DNA from: Pseudorasbora parva | Taxonomy: Eukaryota; Chordata; Actinopteri; Cypriniformes; Gobionidae | Length of the DNA: 64,000 nt | Direction of reading: 5' to 3' | Assembly: GCF_024679245.1 (NCBI RefSeq) | Contig: NC_090177.1 | Location: forward strand, 50,131,353 to 50,195,352 | Part shown: positions 1-9,634 of the stretch, piece after piece | Layout: every line of letters begins with the position of its first letter | How positions within the stretch are numbered: position 1 is the stretch's first letter | Position numbers and translations under genes: made by a program | The notes under the pieces: model-generated | The model's database searches: none | The model's input: only the letters and a program-made list of their open reading frames with translations | What the model was told of the DNA's origin: nothing

Positions 1-209
1 GCCACTGGCCCACCGGTCTGGCGCCTTGCAGGTGTTTACACATCTTGTTGGTAATTGACTGGACTGTTTCTCAGTGGAAGAACTGTGATCCAGAGTCAGA
101 GACTCTCTCCAGGACAAAAAGGCTAGTCTTAGTGGTCTAGCTTGAGAAGTTGCAGCAAAACACGGTAGAGGCCCACAGTCAGGATTTAGAAGGCTCATTG
201 AAAAGTCCT

Positions 210-281
210 TCCCTGGTGGTCTAGTGGTTAGGATTCGGCGCTCTCACTGCCGCGGCCCGGGTTCGATTCCCGGTCAGGGAA
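210..281 (+). tRNA. tRNA-Glu (CUC)
   Basis: Unit 1 and reference for the series. 72 nt; acceptor stem TCCCTGG pairs with TCAGGGA, A box region GGTCTAGTGG, anticodon CTC at 243-245 in loop CTCTCAC, intact B box GGTTCGATTCC, discriminator A, no encoded CCA, T5 terminator at 286-290. Decodes GAG in cytosolic translation; transcribed by RNA polymerase III from the internal boxes. This copy has U at position 39, giving a G-U pair at the base of the anticodon loop. Confidence 0.95.
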
Positions 282-335
282 CAGTCTTTTTCCCTCCAAC
301 ACAGCCAAGAAAGTGTTTGCATGTGAAAAATGACC

Positions 336-422
336 TCCTTCGAGCCGGAGTCGAACCAGCGACCTAAGGATTTCCAACCTTCCACCTACAGTCCTCCGCT
401 CTACCAGCTGAGCTATCGAAGG
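336..422 (-). tRNA. tRNA-Tyr (GUA), intron-containing
   Basis: Unit 1 and reference for the series. 87 nt with a 14-nt intron (372-385, form I1) one base 3' of anticodon GTA (387-389); mature length 73. Acceptor stem CCTTCGA/TCGAAGG, B box GGTTCGACTCC, discriminator A, T5 terminator on the - strand just beyond the 3' end. Decodes UAC/UAU after splicing by the tRNA endonuclease. An intron at this place is usual for eukaryotic Tyr genes. Confidence 0.95.
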
Positions 423-545
423 CACGCAGGTGAGCAACAGAACCTCAACCTATCAGGTTGCTGCAGCTCCACTGCCGGCTAAAAGTGCTTTTGCCGCAGA
501 CCGAAGCGCTGGCTGTTCAGTAAGGGAAGCCAAAACAATCACAAC

Positions 546-617
546 TTCCCATACCGGGAGTCGAACCCGGGCCGCCTTGGTGAAAACCAGGAATCCTGAC
601 CGCTAGACCATATGGCA
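546..617 (-). tRNA. tRNA-Glu (UUC), variant copy
   Basis: Unit 1. 72 nt, anticodon TTC at 582-584, B box GGTTCGACTCC, T4 terminator downstream. Two changes against the main form weaken it: G at position 2 of the acceptor stem opposite G71, and a mismatch in the anticodon stem. The same pair of sites is changed only in units 9 and 31. Confidence 0.8.
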
Positions 618-1042
618 ATTCCTGCACCTATCAAGCAGGCTTGTGGGGGTGTTTTTCATCCATGTGGTACGTACAAGGGCAGGGTTCTGTTGAGCCCTTT
701 GGCTTTCAGTGTGTGATCGTCCCCTTTAAAAATATGGGTATGATCCGAAGGCATTGTTTACCGAATTCAGTTTTAACAGACTCAATGGAACAAGCTGTCA
801 TTTGTTTCGCCCAGGGGGTGAAACTTTATCCCATTCTTGTGATCACATAATAGATACTTAAAACTGCTCATTAAAGCAAGGTCCCTGTGACAGTACTTAT
901 GCGATGCATTTGAAAACACGCACGGTAATGAATGGTAAGCGCTATCTCGCAGACAAAACAGCCTATGGTTGGACTGTCAATTTATAAGAAACATAAATCA
1001 ATTTAATAATTAAAGGCTGAAAGCAAAGCAAAAACAATCGTT

Positions 1043-1115
1043 CGAGCCAGCCAGGAGTCGAACCTAGAATCTTCTGATCCGTAGTCAGACGCGTTATCCA
1101 TTGCCCCACTGGCCC
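1043..1115 (-). tRNA. tRNA-Arg (ACG)
   Basis: Unit 1 and reference for the series. 73 nt; acceptor stem GGGCCAG/CTGGCTC, anticodon ACG at 1080-1082 in loop CTACGGA (A34 expected to become inosine, reading CGU/CGC/CGA), B box GGTTCGACTCC, discriminator G, T5 downstream on -. One U-G pair in the T stem. This copy has G instead of C at position 11 of the D stem. Confidence 0.93.
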
Positions 1116-1301
1116 ACTTTAGGAACGACTTGCTGGTGTTTATACGCGTCTTGTTGGTGTTTGACTGAACAGCTTCTCAGTGGAAGAACTGTGATCCAGA
1201 GTAAGAGATTCTCTCCAGGAGGAAAAGGCTAGCCTTAGAAGTTGCAGCAAAATCTGGTAGAGGCCAACAGCCAGGATTTAGGAGGCGAATAAGAAAGTCC
1301 T

Positions 1302-1373
1302 TCCCTGGTGGTCTAGTGGTTAGGATTCGGCGCTCTCACCGCCGCGGCCCGGATTTGATTCCCGGTCAGGGAA
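1302..1373 (+). tRNA. tRNA-Glu (CUC), B-box-defective class
   Basis: Unit 2 and reference for the A53/U56 class. Acceptor, D and anticodon arms and anticodon CTC are intact, but G53 is A and C56 is U, so the B box reads GATTTGATTCC. C56 is the base most needed for TFIIIC binding and also pairs with G19 to hold the tRNA elbow, and A53 cannot pair with C61. Probably poorly transcribed and misfolded. T4 terminator follows. Confidence 0.8.
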
Positions 1374-1427
1374 CATGCTTTTGCCTTGCAACTTAGCCAA
1401 GAAAGGGTTTGCATGTGAAAAGGGACC

Positions 1428-1514
1428 TCCTTCGAGCCGGAGTCGAACCAGCGACCTAAGGATTGCCAACCTTTCACCTACAGTCCTCCGCTCTACCAGC
1501 TGAGCTATCGAAGG
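1428..1514 (-). tRNA. tRNA-Tyr (GUA)
   Basis: Unit 2 and reference for intron form I2 (GTGAAAGGTTGGCA). Exons match the unit 1 gene; terminator is T4 instead of T5. Confidence 0.94.
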
Positions 1515-1529
1515 CACAGAGATTACGAA

Positions 1530-1596
1530 CGAAAGCTCAACCTATCAGAAATTTCTGATCCATAGTCAGACGCGTTTTCCATTAGGCCACTGGCCC
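1530..1596 (-). pseudogene. tRNA-Arg relic (repeated in every short unit)
   Basis: Reference for 62 copies; positions of the rest are given in the block entries. The first 45 or so bases match tRNA-Arg with changes in the D arm and anticodon loop CTATGGA (ACG changed to ATG). The T arm and 3' acceptor strand are lost: the relic runs into a diverged tail after an inserted TTTCTGATAGG-like stretch, so there is no B box. Older units (49-54 kb) still show TCTAGGTTTCG in the tail, close to the real Arg T arm, which supports descent from the array's own Arg gene. Confidence 0.85.
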
Positions 1597-1794
1597 ACCG
1601 GTCTGGCGCCTTGCAGGTGTTTACACGTCTTGTTGGTAATTGACTGGACTGTTTCTCAGTGGAAGAACTGTGATCCAGAGTCAGAGACTCTCTCCAGGAA
1701 AAAAAGGCTAGCCTTAGTGGTCTAGCTTGAGAAGTTGCAGCAAAACACGGTAGAGGCCCACAGTCAGGATTTAGAAGGCTCATCGAAAAGTCCT

Positions 1795-1866
1795 TCCCTG
1801 GTGGTCTAGTGGTTAGGATTCTGCGCTCTCACCGCCGCGGCCCGGATTTGATTCCCGGTCAGGGAA
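1795..1866 (+). tRNA. tRNA-Glu (CUC), B-box-defective class
   Basis: Unit 3; A53/U56, plus a G-to-T change in the 5' anticodon stem. Confidence 0.72.
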
Positions 1867-1920
1867 CATGCTTTTGCCTTGCAACTTAGCCAAGAAAGGG
1901 TTTGCATGTGAAAAGGGACC

Positions 1921-2007
1921 TCCTTCGAGCCGGAGTCGAACCAGCGACCTAAGGATTGCCAACCTTTCACCTACAGTCCTCCGCTCTACCAGCTGAGCTA
2001 TCGAAGG
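1921..2007 (-). tRNA. tRNA-Tyr (GUA)
   Basis: Unit 3; intron I2. Confidence 0.94.
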
Positions 2008-2287
2008 CACAGAGATTACGAACGAAAGCTCAACCTATCAGAAATTTCTGATCCATAGTCAGACGCGTTTTCCATTAGGCCACTGGCCCACCGGTCTGGC
2101 GCCTTGCAGGTGTTTACACGTCTTGTTGGTAATTGACTGGACTGTTTCTCAGTGGAAGAACTGTGATCCAGAGTCAGAGACTCTCTCCAGGACAAAAAGG
2201 CTAGCCTTAGTGGTCTAGCTTGAGAAGTTGCAGCAAAACACGGTAGAGGCCCACAGTCAGGATTTAGAAGGCTCATCGAAAAGTCCT

Positions 2288-2359
2288 TCCCTGGTGGTCT
2301 AGTGGTTAGGATTCGGCGCTCTCACCGCCGCGGCCCGGATTTGATTCCCGGTCAGGGAA
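2288..2359 (+). tRNA. tRNA-Glu (CUC), B-box-defective class
   Basis: Unit 4; A53/U56. Confidence 0.8.
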
Positions 2360-2413
2360 CATGCTTTTGCCTTGCAACTTAGCCAAGAAAGGGTTTGCAT
2401 GTGAAAAGGGACC

Positions 2414-2500
2414 TCCTTCGAGCCGGAGTCGAACCAGCGACCTAAGGATTGCCAACCTTTCACCTACAGTCCTCCGCTCTACCAGCTGAGCTATCGAAGG
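2414..2500 (-). tRNA. tRNA-Tyr (GUA)
   Basis: Unit 4; intron I2; the 5' flank differs from its neighbours (GTACCTTCG instead of GTGCCTTCG). Confidence 0.94.
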
Positions 2501-2780
2501 TACAGAGATTACCAACGAAAGCTCAACCTATCAGAAATTTCTGATCCATAGTCAGACGCGTTTTCCATTAGGCCACTGGCCCACCGGTCTGGCGCCTTGC
2601 AGGTGTTTACACGTCTTGTTGGTAATTGACTGGACTGTTTCTCAGTGGAAGAACTGTGATCCAGAGTCAGAGACTCTCTCCAGGACAAAAAGGCTAGCCT
2701 TAGTGGTCTAGCTTGAGAAGTTGCAGCAAAACACGGTAGAGGCCCACAGTCAGGATTTAGAAGGCTCATCGAAAAGTCCT

Positions 2781-2852
2781 TCCCTGGTGGTCTAGTGGTT
2801 AGGATTCGGCGCTCTCACCGCCGCGGCCCGGGTTCGATTCCCGGTCAGGGAA
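2781..2852 (+). tRNA. tRNA-Glu (CUC)
   Basis: Unit 5; intact boxes with T5 terminator. The only undamaged Glu found in a short unit of the homogenised core. Confidence 0.95.
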
Positions 2853-2906
2853 CAGTCTTTTTCCCTCCAACACAGCCAAGAAAGTGTTTGCATGTGAAAA
2901 ATGACC

Positions 2907-2993
2907 TCCTTCGAGCCGGAGTCGAACCAGCGACCTAAGGATTTCCAACCTTCCACCTACAGTCCTCCGCTCTACCAGCTGAGCTATCGAAGG
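2907..2993 (-). tRNA. tRNA-Tyr (GUA)
   Basis: Unit 5; intron I1, otherwise seen in long units, so a crossover between unit types is likely here. Confidence 0.95.
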
Positions 2994-3273
2994 CACAGAG
3001 ATTACGAACGAAAGCTCAACCTATCACAAATTTCTGATCCATAGTCAGACGCGTTTTCCATTAGGCCACTGGCCCACCGGTCTGGCGCCTTGCAGGTGTT
3101 TACACGTCTTGTTGGTAATTGACTGGACTGTTTCTCAGTGGAAGAACTGTGATCCAGAGTCAGAGACTCTCTCCAGGACAAAAAGGCTAGCCTTAGTGGT
3201 CTAGCTTGAGAAGTGGCAGCAAAACACGGTAGAGGCCCACAGTCAGGATTTAGAAGGCTCATCGAAAAGTCCT

Positions 3274-3345
3274 TCCCTGGTGGTCTAGTGGTTAGGATTC
3301 GGCGCTCTCACCGCCGCGGCCCGGGTTCGATTCCCGGTCAGGGAA
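3274..3345 (+). tRNA. tRNA-Glu (CUC)
   Basis: Unit 6; intact class. Confidence 0.95.
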
Positions 3346-3399
3346 CAGTCTTTTTCCCTCCAACACAGCCAAGAAAGTGTTTGCATGTGAAAAATGACC

Positions 3400-3486
3400 T
3401 CCTTCGAGCCGGAGTCGAACCAGCGACCTAAGGATTTCCAACCTTCCACCTACAGTCCTCCGCTCTACCAGCTGAGCTATCGAAGG
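3400..3486 (-). tRNA. tRNA-Tyr (GUA)
   Basis: Unit 6; intron I1. Confidence 0.95.
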
Positions 3487-3609
3487 CACACAGGTGAGCA
3501 ACAGAACCTCAACCTATCAGGTTGCTGCAGCTCCACTGCCGGCTAAAAGTGCTTTTGCCGCAGACCGAAGCGCTGGCTGTTCAGTAAGGGAAGCCAAAAC
3601 AATCACAAC

Positions 3610-3681
3610 TTCCCATACCGGGAGTCGAACCCGGGCCGCCTGGGTGAAAACCAGGAATCCTGACCGCTAGACCATATGGGA
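3610..3681 (-). tRNA. tRNA-Glu (UUC)
   Basis: Unit 6 and reference for the main form: TCCCATA/TATGGGA acceptor stem, paired anticodon stem CCTGG/CCAGG around loop TTTTCAC, B box GGTTCGACTCC. Decodes GAA. Confidence 0.96.
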
Positions 3682-4106
3682 ATTCCTGCACCTATCAAGC
3701 AGGCTTGTGGGGGTGTTTTTCATCCATGTGGTACGTACAAGGGCAGGGTTCTGTTGAGCCCTTTGGCTTTCAGTGTGTGATCGTCCCCTTTAAAAATATG
3801 GGTATGATCCGAAGGCATTGTTTACCGAATTCAGTTTTAACAGACTCAATGGAAGAAGCTGTCATTTGTTTCGCCCAGGGGGTGAAACTTTATCCCATTC
3901 TTGTGATCACATAATAGATACTTAAAACTGCTCATTAAAGCAAGGTCCCTGTGACAGTACTTATGCGATGCATTTGAAAACACGCACGGTAATGAATGGT
4001 AAGCGCTATCTCGCAGACAAAACAGCCTATGGTTGGACTGTCAATTTATAAGAAACATAAATCAATTTAATAATTAAAGGCTGAAAGCAAAGCAAAAACA
4101 ATCGTT

Positions 4107-4179
4107 CGAGCCAGCCAGGAGTCGAACCTAGAATCTTCTGATCCGTAGTCAGACGCGTTATCCATTGCGCCACTGGCCC
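4107..4179 (-). tRNA. tRNA-Arg (ACG)
   Basis: Unit 6; main form with D stem GTGGCGCAATGG. Confidence 0.95.
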
Positions 4180-4365
4180 ACTTTAGGAACGACTTGCTGG
4201 TGTTTATACGCGTCTTGTTGGTGTTTGACTGAACAGCTTCTCAGTGGAAGAACTGTGATCCAGAGTAAGAGATTCTCTCCAGGAGGAAAAGGCTAGCCTT
4301 AGAAGTTGCAGCAAAATCTGGTAGAGGCCAACAGCCAGGATTTAGGAGGCGAATAAGAAAGTCCT

Positions 4366-4437
4366 TCCCTGGTGGTCTAGTGGTTAGGATTCGGCGCTCT
4401 CACCGCCGCGGCCCGGATTTGATTCCCGGTCAGGGAA
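4366..4437 (+). tRNA. tRNA-Glu (CUC), B-box-defective class
   Basis: Unit 7; A53/U56. Confidence 0.8.
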
Positions 4438-4491
4438 CATGCTTTTGCCTTGCAACTTAGCCAAGAAAGGGTTTGCATGTGAAAAGGGACC

Positions 4492-4578
4492 TCCTTCGAG
4501 CCTGAGTCGAACCAGCGACCTAAGGATTGCCAACCTTTCACCTACAGTCCTCCGCTCTACCAGCTGAGCTATCGAAGG
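4492..4578 (-). tRNA. tRNA-Tyr (GUA), T-stem variant
   Basis: Unit 7; intron I2; C62 is A, which breaks the pair with G52 and changes the last B-box base. Shared with units 14 and 36. Confidence 0.85.
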
Positions 4579-4858
4579 CACAGAGATTACGAACGAAAGC
4601 TCAACCTATCAGAAATTTCTGATCCATAGTCAGACGCGTTTTCCATTAGGCCACTGGCCCACCGGTCTGGCGCCTTGCAGGTGTTTACACGTCTTGTTGG
4701 TAATTGACTGGACTGTTTCTCAGTGGAAGAACTGTGATCCAGAGTCAGAGACTCTCTCCAGGACAAAAAGGCTAGCCTTAGTGGTCTAGCTTGAGAAGTT
4801 GCAGCAAAACACGGTAGAGGCCCACAGTCAGGATTTAGAAGGCTCATCGAAAAGTCCT

Positions 4859-4930
4859 TCCCTGGTGGTCTAGTGGTTAGGATTCGGCGCTCTCACCGCC
4901 GCGGCCCGGATTTGATTCCCGGTCAGGGAA
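4859..4930 (+). tRNA. tRNA-Glu (CUC), B-box-defective class
   Basis: Unit 8; A53/U56. Confidence 0.8.
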
Positions 4931-4984
4931 CATGCTTTTGCCTTGCAACTTAGCCAAGAAAGGGTTTGCATGTGAAAAGGGACC

Positions 4985-5071
4985 TCCTTCGAGCCGGAGT
5001 CGAACCAGCGACCTAAGGATTACCAACCTTTCACCTACAGTCCTCCGCTCTACCAGCTGAGCTATCGAAGG
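4985..5071 (-). tRNA. tRNA-Tyr (GUA)
   Basis: Unit 8; intron I2 with one change (ends GGTA instead of GGCA). Confidence 0.93.
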
Positions 5072-5351
5072 CACAGAGATTACGAACGAAAGCTCAACCT
5101 ATCAGATATTTCTGATCCATAGTCAGACGCGTTTTCCATTAGGCCACTGGCCCACCGGTCTGGCGCCTTGCAGGTGTTTACACGTCTTGTTGGTAATTGA
5201 CTGGACTGTTTCTCAGTGGAAGAACTGTGATCCAGAGTCAGAGACTCTCTCCAGGACAAAAAGGCTAGCCTTAGTGGTCTAGCTTGAGAAGTTGCAGCAA
5301 AACACGGTAGAGGCCCACAGTCAGGATTTAGAAGGCTCATCTAAAAGTCCT

Positions 5352-5423
5352 TCCCTGGTGGTCTAGTGGTTAGGATTCGGCGCTCTCACCGCCGCGGCCC
5401 GGGTTCGATTCCCGGTCAGGGAA
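5352..5423 (+). tRNA. tRNA-Glu (CUC)
   Basis: Unit 9; intact class. Confidence 0.95.
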
Positions 5424-5477
5424 CAGTCTTTTTCCCTCCAACACAGCCAAGAAAGTGTTTGCATGTGAAAAATGACC

Positions 5478-5564
5478 TCCTTCGAGCCGGAGTCGAACCA
5501 GCGACCTAAGGATTTCCAACCTTCCACCTACAGTCCTCCGCTCTACCAGCTGAGCTATCGAAGG
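5478..5564 (-). tRNA. tRNA-Tyr (GUA)
   Basis: Unit 9; intron I1. Confidence 0.95.
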
Positions 5565-5687
5565 CACGCAGGTGAGCAACAGAACCTCAACCTATCAGGT
5601 TGCTGCAGCTCCACTGCCGGCTAAAAGTGCTTTTGCCGCAGACCGAAGCGCTGGCTGTTCAGTAAGGGAAGCCAAAACAATCACAAC

Positions 5688-5759
5688 TTCCCATACCGGG
5701 AGTCGAACCCGGGCCGCTTTGGTGAAAACCAGGAATCCTGACCGCTAGACCATATGGCA
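5688..5759 (-). tRNA. tRNA-Glu (UUC), variant copy
   Basis: Unit 9; G2 opposite G71 and two changes on the 3' side of the anticodon stem region, the most altered of the 20 Glu(UUC) genes; probably weak or inactive. Confidence 0.72.
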
Positions 5760-6185
5760 ATTCCTGCACCTATCAAGCAGGCTTGTGGGGGTGTTTTTCA
5801 TCCATGTGGTTACTTACAAGGGCAGGGTTCTGTTGAGCCCTTTGGCTTTCAGTGTGTGATCGTCCCCTTTAAAAATATGGGTATGATCCGAAGGCATTGT
5901 TTACCGAATTCAGTTTTAACAGACTCAATGGAAGAAGCTGTCATTTGTTTCGCCCAGGGGGTGAAACTTTATCCCATTCTTGTGATCACATAATAGATAC
6001 TTAAAACTGCTCATTAAAGCAAGGTCCCTGTGACAGTACTTATGCGATGCATTTGAAAACACGCACGGTAATGAATGGTAAGCGCTATCTCGCAGACAAA
6101 ACAGCCTATGGTTGGACTGTCAATTTATAAGAAACATAAATCAATTTAATAATTAAAGGCTGAAAGCAAAGCAAAAACAATCGTT

Positions 6186-6258
6186 CGAGCCAGCCAGGAG
6201 TCGAACCTAGAATCTTCTGATCCGTAGTCAGACGCGTTATCCATTGCGCCACTGGCCC
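6186..6258 (-). tRNA. tRNA-Arg (ACG)
   Basis: Unit 9; main form, shifted one base by the spacer insertion. Confidence 0.95.
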
Positions 6259-6444
6259 ACTTTAGGAACGACTTGCTGGTGTTTATACGCGTCTTGTTGG
6301 TGTTTGACTGAACAGCTTCTCAGTGGAAGAACTGTGATCCAGAGTAAGAGATTCTCTCCAGGAGGAAAAGGCTAGCCTTAGAAGTTGCAGCAAAATCTGG
6401 TAGAGGCCAACAGCCAGGATTTAGGAGGCGAATAAGAAAGTCCT

Positions 6445-6516
6445 TCCCTGGTGGTCTAGTGGTTAGGATTCGGCGCTCTCACCGCCGCGGCCCGGATTTG
6501 ATTCCCGGTCAGGGAA
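6445..6516 (+). tRNA. tRNA-Glu (CUC), B-box-defective class
   Basis: Unit 10; A53/U56. Confidence 0.8.
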
Positions 6517-6570
6517 CATGCTTTTGCCTTGCAACTTAGCCAAGAAAGGGTTTGCATGTGAAAAGGGACC

Positions 6571-6657
6571 TCCTTCGAGCCGGAGTCGAACCAGCGACCT
6601 AAGGATTGCCAACCTTTCACCTACAGTCCTCCGCTCTACCAGCTGAGCTATCGAAGG
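6571..6657 (-). tRNA. tRNA-Tyr (GUA)
   Basis: Unit 10; intron I2. Confidence 0.94.
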
Positions 6658-6937
6658 CACAGAGATTACGAACGAAAGCTCAACCTATCAGAAATTTCTG
6701 ATCCATAGTCAGACGCGTTTTCCATTAGGCCACTGGCCCACCGGTCTGGCGCCTTGCAGGTGTTTACACGTCTTGTTGGTAATTGACTGGACTGTTTCTC
6801 AGTGGAAGAACTGTGATCCAGAGTCAGAGACTCTCTCCAGGAAAAAAAGGCTAGCCTTAGTGGTCTAGCTTGAGAAGTTGCAGCAAAACACGGTAGAGGC
6901 CCACAGTCAGGATTTAGAAGGCTCATCGAAAAGTCCT

Positions 6938-7009
6938 TCCCTGGTGGTCTAGTGGTTAGGATTCGGCGCTCTCACCGCCGCGGCCCGGATTTGATTCCCG
7001 GTCAGGGAA
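6938..7009 (+). tRNA. tRNA-Glu (CUC), B-box-defective class
   Basis: Unit 11; A53/U56. Confidence 0.8.
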
Positions 7010-7063
7010 CATGCTTTTGCCTTGCAACTTAGCCAAGAAAGGGTTTGCATGTGAAAAGGGACC

Positions 7064-7150
7064 TCCTTCGAGCCGGAGTCGAACCAGCGACCTAAGGATT
7101 GCCAACCTTTCACCTACAGTCCTCCGCTCTACCAGCTGAGCTATCGAAGG
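7064..7150 (-). tRNA. tRNA-Tyr (GUA)
   Basis: Unit 11; intron I2. Confidence 0.94.
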
Positions 7151-7430
7151 CACAGAGATTACGAACGAAAGCTCAACCTATCAGAAATTTCTGATCCATA
7201 GTCAGACGCGTTTTCCATTAGGCCACTGGCCCACCGGTCTGGCGCCTTGCAGGTGTTTACACGTCTTGTTGGTAATTGACTGGACTGTTTCTCAGTGGAA
7301 GAACTGTGATCCAGAGTCAGAGACTCTCTCCAGGACAAAAAGGCTAGCCTTAGTGGTCTAGCTTGAGAAGTTGCAGCAAAACACGGTAGAGGCCAACAGT
7401 CAGGATTTAGAAGGCTCATCGAAAAGTCCT

Positions 7431-7502
7431 TCCCTGGTGGTCTAGTGGTTAGGATTCGGCGCTCTCACCGCCGCGGCCCGGATTTGATTCCCGGTCAGGG
7501 AA
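7431..7502 (+). tRNA. tRNA-Glu (CUC), B-box-defective class
   Basis: Unit 12; A53/U56. Confidence 0.8.
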
Positions 7503-7556
7503 CATGCTTTTGCCTTGCAACTTAGCCAAGAAAGGGTTTGCATGTGAAAAGGGACC

Positions 7557-7643
7557 TCCTTCGAGCCGGAGTCGAACCAGCGACCTAAGGATTGCCAACC
7601 TTTCACCTACAGTCCTCCGCTCTACCAGCTGAGCTATCGAAGG
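7557..7643 (-). tRNA. tRNA-Tyr (GUA)
   Basis: Unit 12; intron I2. Confidence 0.94.
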
Positions 7644-7923
7644 CACAGAGATTACGAACGAAAGCTCAACCTATCAGAAATTTCTGATCCATAGTCAGAC
7701 GCGTTTTCCATTAGGCCACTGGCCCACCGGTCTGGCGCCTTGCAGGTGTTTACACGTCTTGTTGGTAATTGACTGGACTGTTTCTCAGTGGAAGAACTGT
7801 GATCCAGAGTCAGAGACTCTCTCCAGGACAAAAAGGCTAGCCTTAGTGGTCTAGCTTGAGAAGTGGCAGCAAAACACGGTAGAGGCCCACAGTCAGGATT
7901 TAGAAGGCTCATCGAAAAGTCCT

Positions 7924-7995
7924 TCCCTGGTGGTCTAGTGGTTAGGATTCGGCGCTCTCACCGCCGCGGCCCGGGTTCGATTCCCGGTCAGGGAA
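7924..7995 (+). tRNA. tRNA-Glu (CUC)
   Basis: Unit 13; intact class. Confidence 0.95.
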
Positions 7996-8049
7996 CAGTC
8001 TTTTTCCCTCCAACACAGCCAAGAAAGTGTTTGCATGTGAAAAATGACC

Positions 8050-8136
8050 TCCTTCGAGCCGGAGTCGAACCAGCGACCTAAGGATTTCCAACCTTCCACC
8101 TACAGTCCTCCGCTCTACCAGCTGAGCTATCGAAGG
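8050..8136 (-). tRNA. tRNA-Tyr (GUA)
   Basis: Unit 13; intron I1. Confidence 0.95.
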
Positions 8137-8259
8137 CACACAGGTGAGCAACAGAACCTCAACCTATCAGGTTGCTGCAGCTCCACTGCCGGCTAAAAGT
8201 GCTTTTGCCGCAGACCGAAGCGCTGGCTGTTCAGTAAGGGAAGCCAAAACAATCACAAC

Positions 8260-8331
8260 TTCCCATACCGGGAGTCGAACCCGGGCCGCCTGGGTGAAAA
8301 CCAGGAATCCTGACCGCTAGACCATATGGGA
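8260..8331 (-). tRNA. tRNA-Glu (UUC)
   Basis: Unit 13; main form. Confidence 0.96.
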
Positions 8332-8756
8332 ATTCCTGCACCTATCAAGCAGGCTTGTGGGGGTGTTTTTCATCCATGTGGTACGTACAAGGGCAGGGTT
8401 CTGTTGAGCCCTTTGGCTTTCAGTGTGTGATCGTCCCCTTTAAAAATATGGGTATGATCCGAAGGCATTGTTTACCGAATTCAGTTTTAACAGACTCAAT
8501 GGAAGAAGCTGTCATTTGTTTCGCCCAGGGGGTGAAACTTTATCCCATTCTTGTGATCACATAATAGATACTTAAAACTGCTCATTAAAGCAAGGTCCCT
8601 GTGACAGTACTTATGCGATGCATTTGAAAACACGCACGGTAATGAATGGTAAGCGCTATCTCGCAGACAAAACAGCCTATGGTTGGACTGTCAATTTATA
8701 AGAAACATAAATCAATTTAATAATTAAAGGCTGAAAGCAAAGCAAAAACAATCGTT

Positions 8757-8829
8757 CGAGCCAGCCAGGAGTCGAACCTAGAATCTTCTGATCCGTAGTC
8801 AGACGCGTTATCCATTGCGCCACTGGCCC
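8757..8829 (-). tRNA. tRNA-Arg (ACG)
   Basis: Unit 13; main form. Confidence 0.95.
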
Positions 8830-9015
8830 ACTTTAGGAACGACTTGCTGGTGTTTATACGCGTCTTGTTGGTGTTTGACTGAACAGCTTCTCAGTGGAAG
8901 AACTGTGATCCAGAGTAAGAGATTCTCTCCAGGAGGAAAAGGCTAGCCTTAGAAGTTGCAGCAAAATCTGGTAGAGGCCAACAGCCAGGATTTAGGAGGC
9001 GAATAAGAAAGTCCT

Positions 9016-9087
9016 TCCCTGGTGGTCTAGTGGTTAGGATTCGGCGCTCTCACCGCCGCGGCCCGGATTTGATTCCCGGTCAGGGAA
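9016..9087 (+). tRNA. tRNA-Glu (CUC), B-box-defective class
   Basis: Unit 14; A53/U56. Confidence 0.8.
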
Positions 9088-9141
9088 CATGCTTTTGCCT
9101 TGCAACTTAGCCAAGAAAGGGTTTGCATGTGAAAAGGGACC

Positions 9142-9228
9142 TCCTTCGAGCCTGAGTCGAACCAGCGACCTAAGGATTGCCAACCTTTCACCTACAGTCC
9201 TCCGCTCTACCAGCTGAGCTATCGAAGG
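9142..9228 (-). tRNA. tRNA-Tyr (GUA), T-stem variant
   Basis: Unit 14; intron I2; C62A as in unit 7. Confidence 0.85.
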
Positions 9229-9508
9229 CACAGAGATTACGAACGAAAGCTCAACCTATCAGAAATTTCTGATCCATAGTCAGACGCGTTTTCCATTAGG
9301 CCACTGGCCCACCGGTCTGGCGCCTTGCAGGTGTTTACACGTCTTGTTGGTAATTGACTGGACTGTTTCTCAGTGGAAGAACTGTGATCCAGAGTCAGAG
9401 ACTCTCTCCAGGACAAAAAGGCTAGCCTTAGTGGTCTAGCTTGAGAAGTTGCAGCAAAACACGGTAGAGGCCCACAGTCAGGATTTAGAAGGCTCATCGA
9501 AAAGTCCT

Positions 9509-9580
9509 TCCCTGGTGGTCTAGTGGTTAGGATTCGGCACTCTCACCGCCGCGGCCCGGATTTGATTCCCGGTCAGGGAA
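9509..9580 (+). tRNA. tRNA-Glu (CUC), B-box-defective class
   Basis: Unit 15; A53/U56 plus A31 facing C39 in the anticodon stem. Shared with units 37, 43 and 57. Confidence 0.7.
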
Positions 9581-9634
9581 CATGCTTTTGCCTTGCAACT
9601 TAGCCAAGAAAGGGTTTGCATGTGAAAAGGGACC

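Larger units (their letters stand above)
210..3273. repeat. Higher-order block 1: long unit + 4 short
   Basis: Units 1-5, 3,064 bp. Long unit layout: Glu(CUC)+, 54-bp gap, Tyr-, 123-bp gap, Glu(UUC)-, 425-bp spacer (618-1,042, no gene seen), Arg-, 186-bp spacer. Short unit layout: Glu+, Tyr-, Arg relic-, about 198-bp spacer. Arg relics begin (5' ends, - strand) at 1596, 2089, 2582 and 3075 and run about 67 nt leftwards. Unit 5 is a hybrid: it has the intact Glu and I1 Tyr of a long unit but short-unit flanks. Confidence 0.93.
3274..5351. repeat. Higher-order block 2: long unit + 2 short
   Basis: Units 6-8, 2,078 bp. Arg relic 5' ends at 4660 and 5153. The spacer just before this block reads GAAGTGGCAGC instead of GAAGTTGCAGC, a marker shared only with blocks 4 and 10. 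Confidence 0.93.
5352..7923. repeat. Higher-order block 3: long unit + 3 short
   Basis: Units 9-12, 2,572 bp; one base longer than its relatives because of an extra T near 5,811 in the Glu(UUC)-Arg spacer. Arg relic 5' ends at 6739, 7232 and 7725. Its Glu(UUC) variant is shared with block 9, 14.44 kb away. Confidence 0.93.

Noticed and set aside
228..437. Short open frame (about 65-69 codons, MPSIAQLVERRTV...) repeated over 80 times on the minus strand
   Set aside because: It is a conceptual translation across Tyr, the gap and the Glu complement. Its conservation follows from the tRNA genes and recent duplication.
641..850. 69-codon plus-strand open frame in the Glu(UUC)-Arg spacer of each long unit
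   Set aside because: Same in all copies because the units are young; no start context, domain or wider conservation visible.
1530..1596. Arg relic as a tRNA-His (AUG) gene
   Set aside because: No T arm, B box or 3' acceptor strand; body matches Arg, not His.
1523..1783. 86-codon minus-strand open frame (MSLLNPDCGPL...) in every short unit
   Set aside because: Covers the Arg relic and spacer; no known domain, and copies differ by changes with no sign of protein-level constraint.
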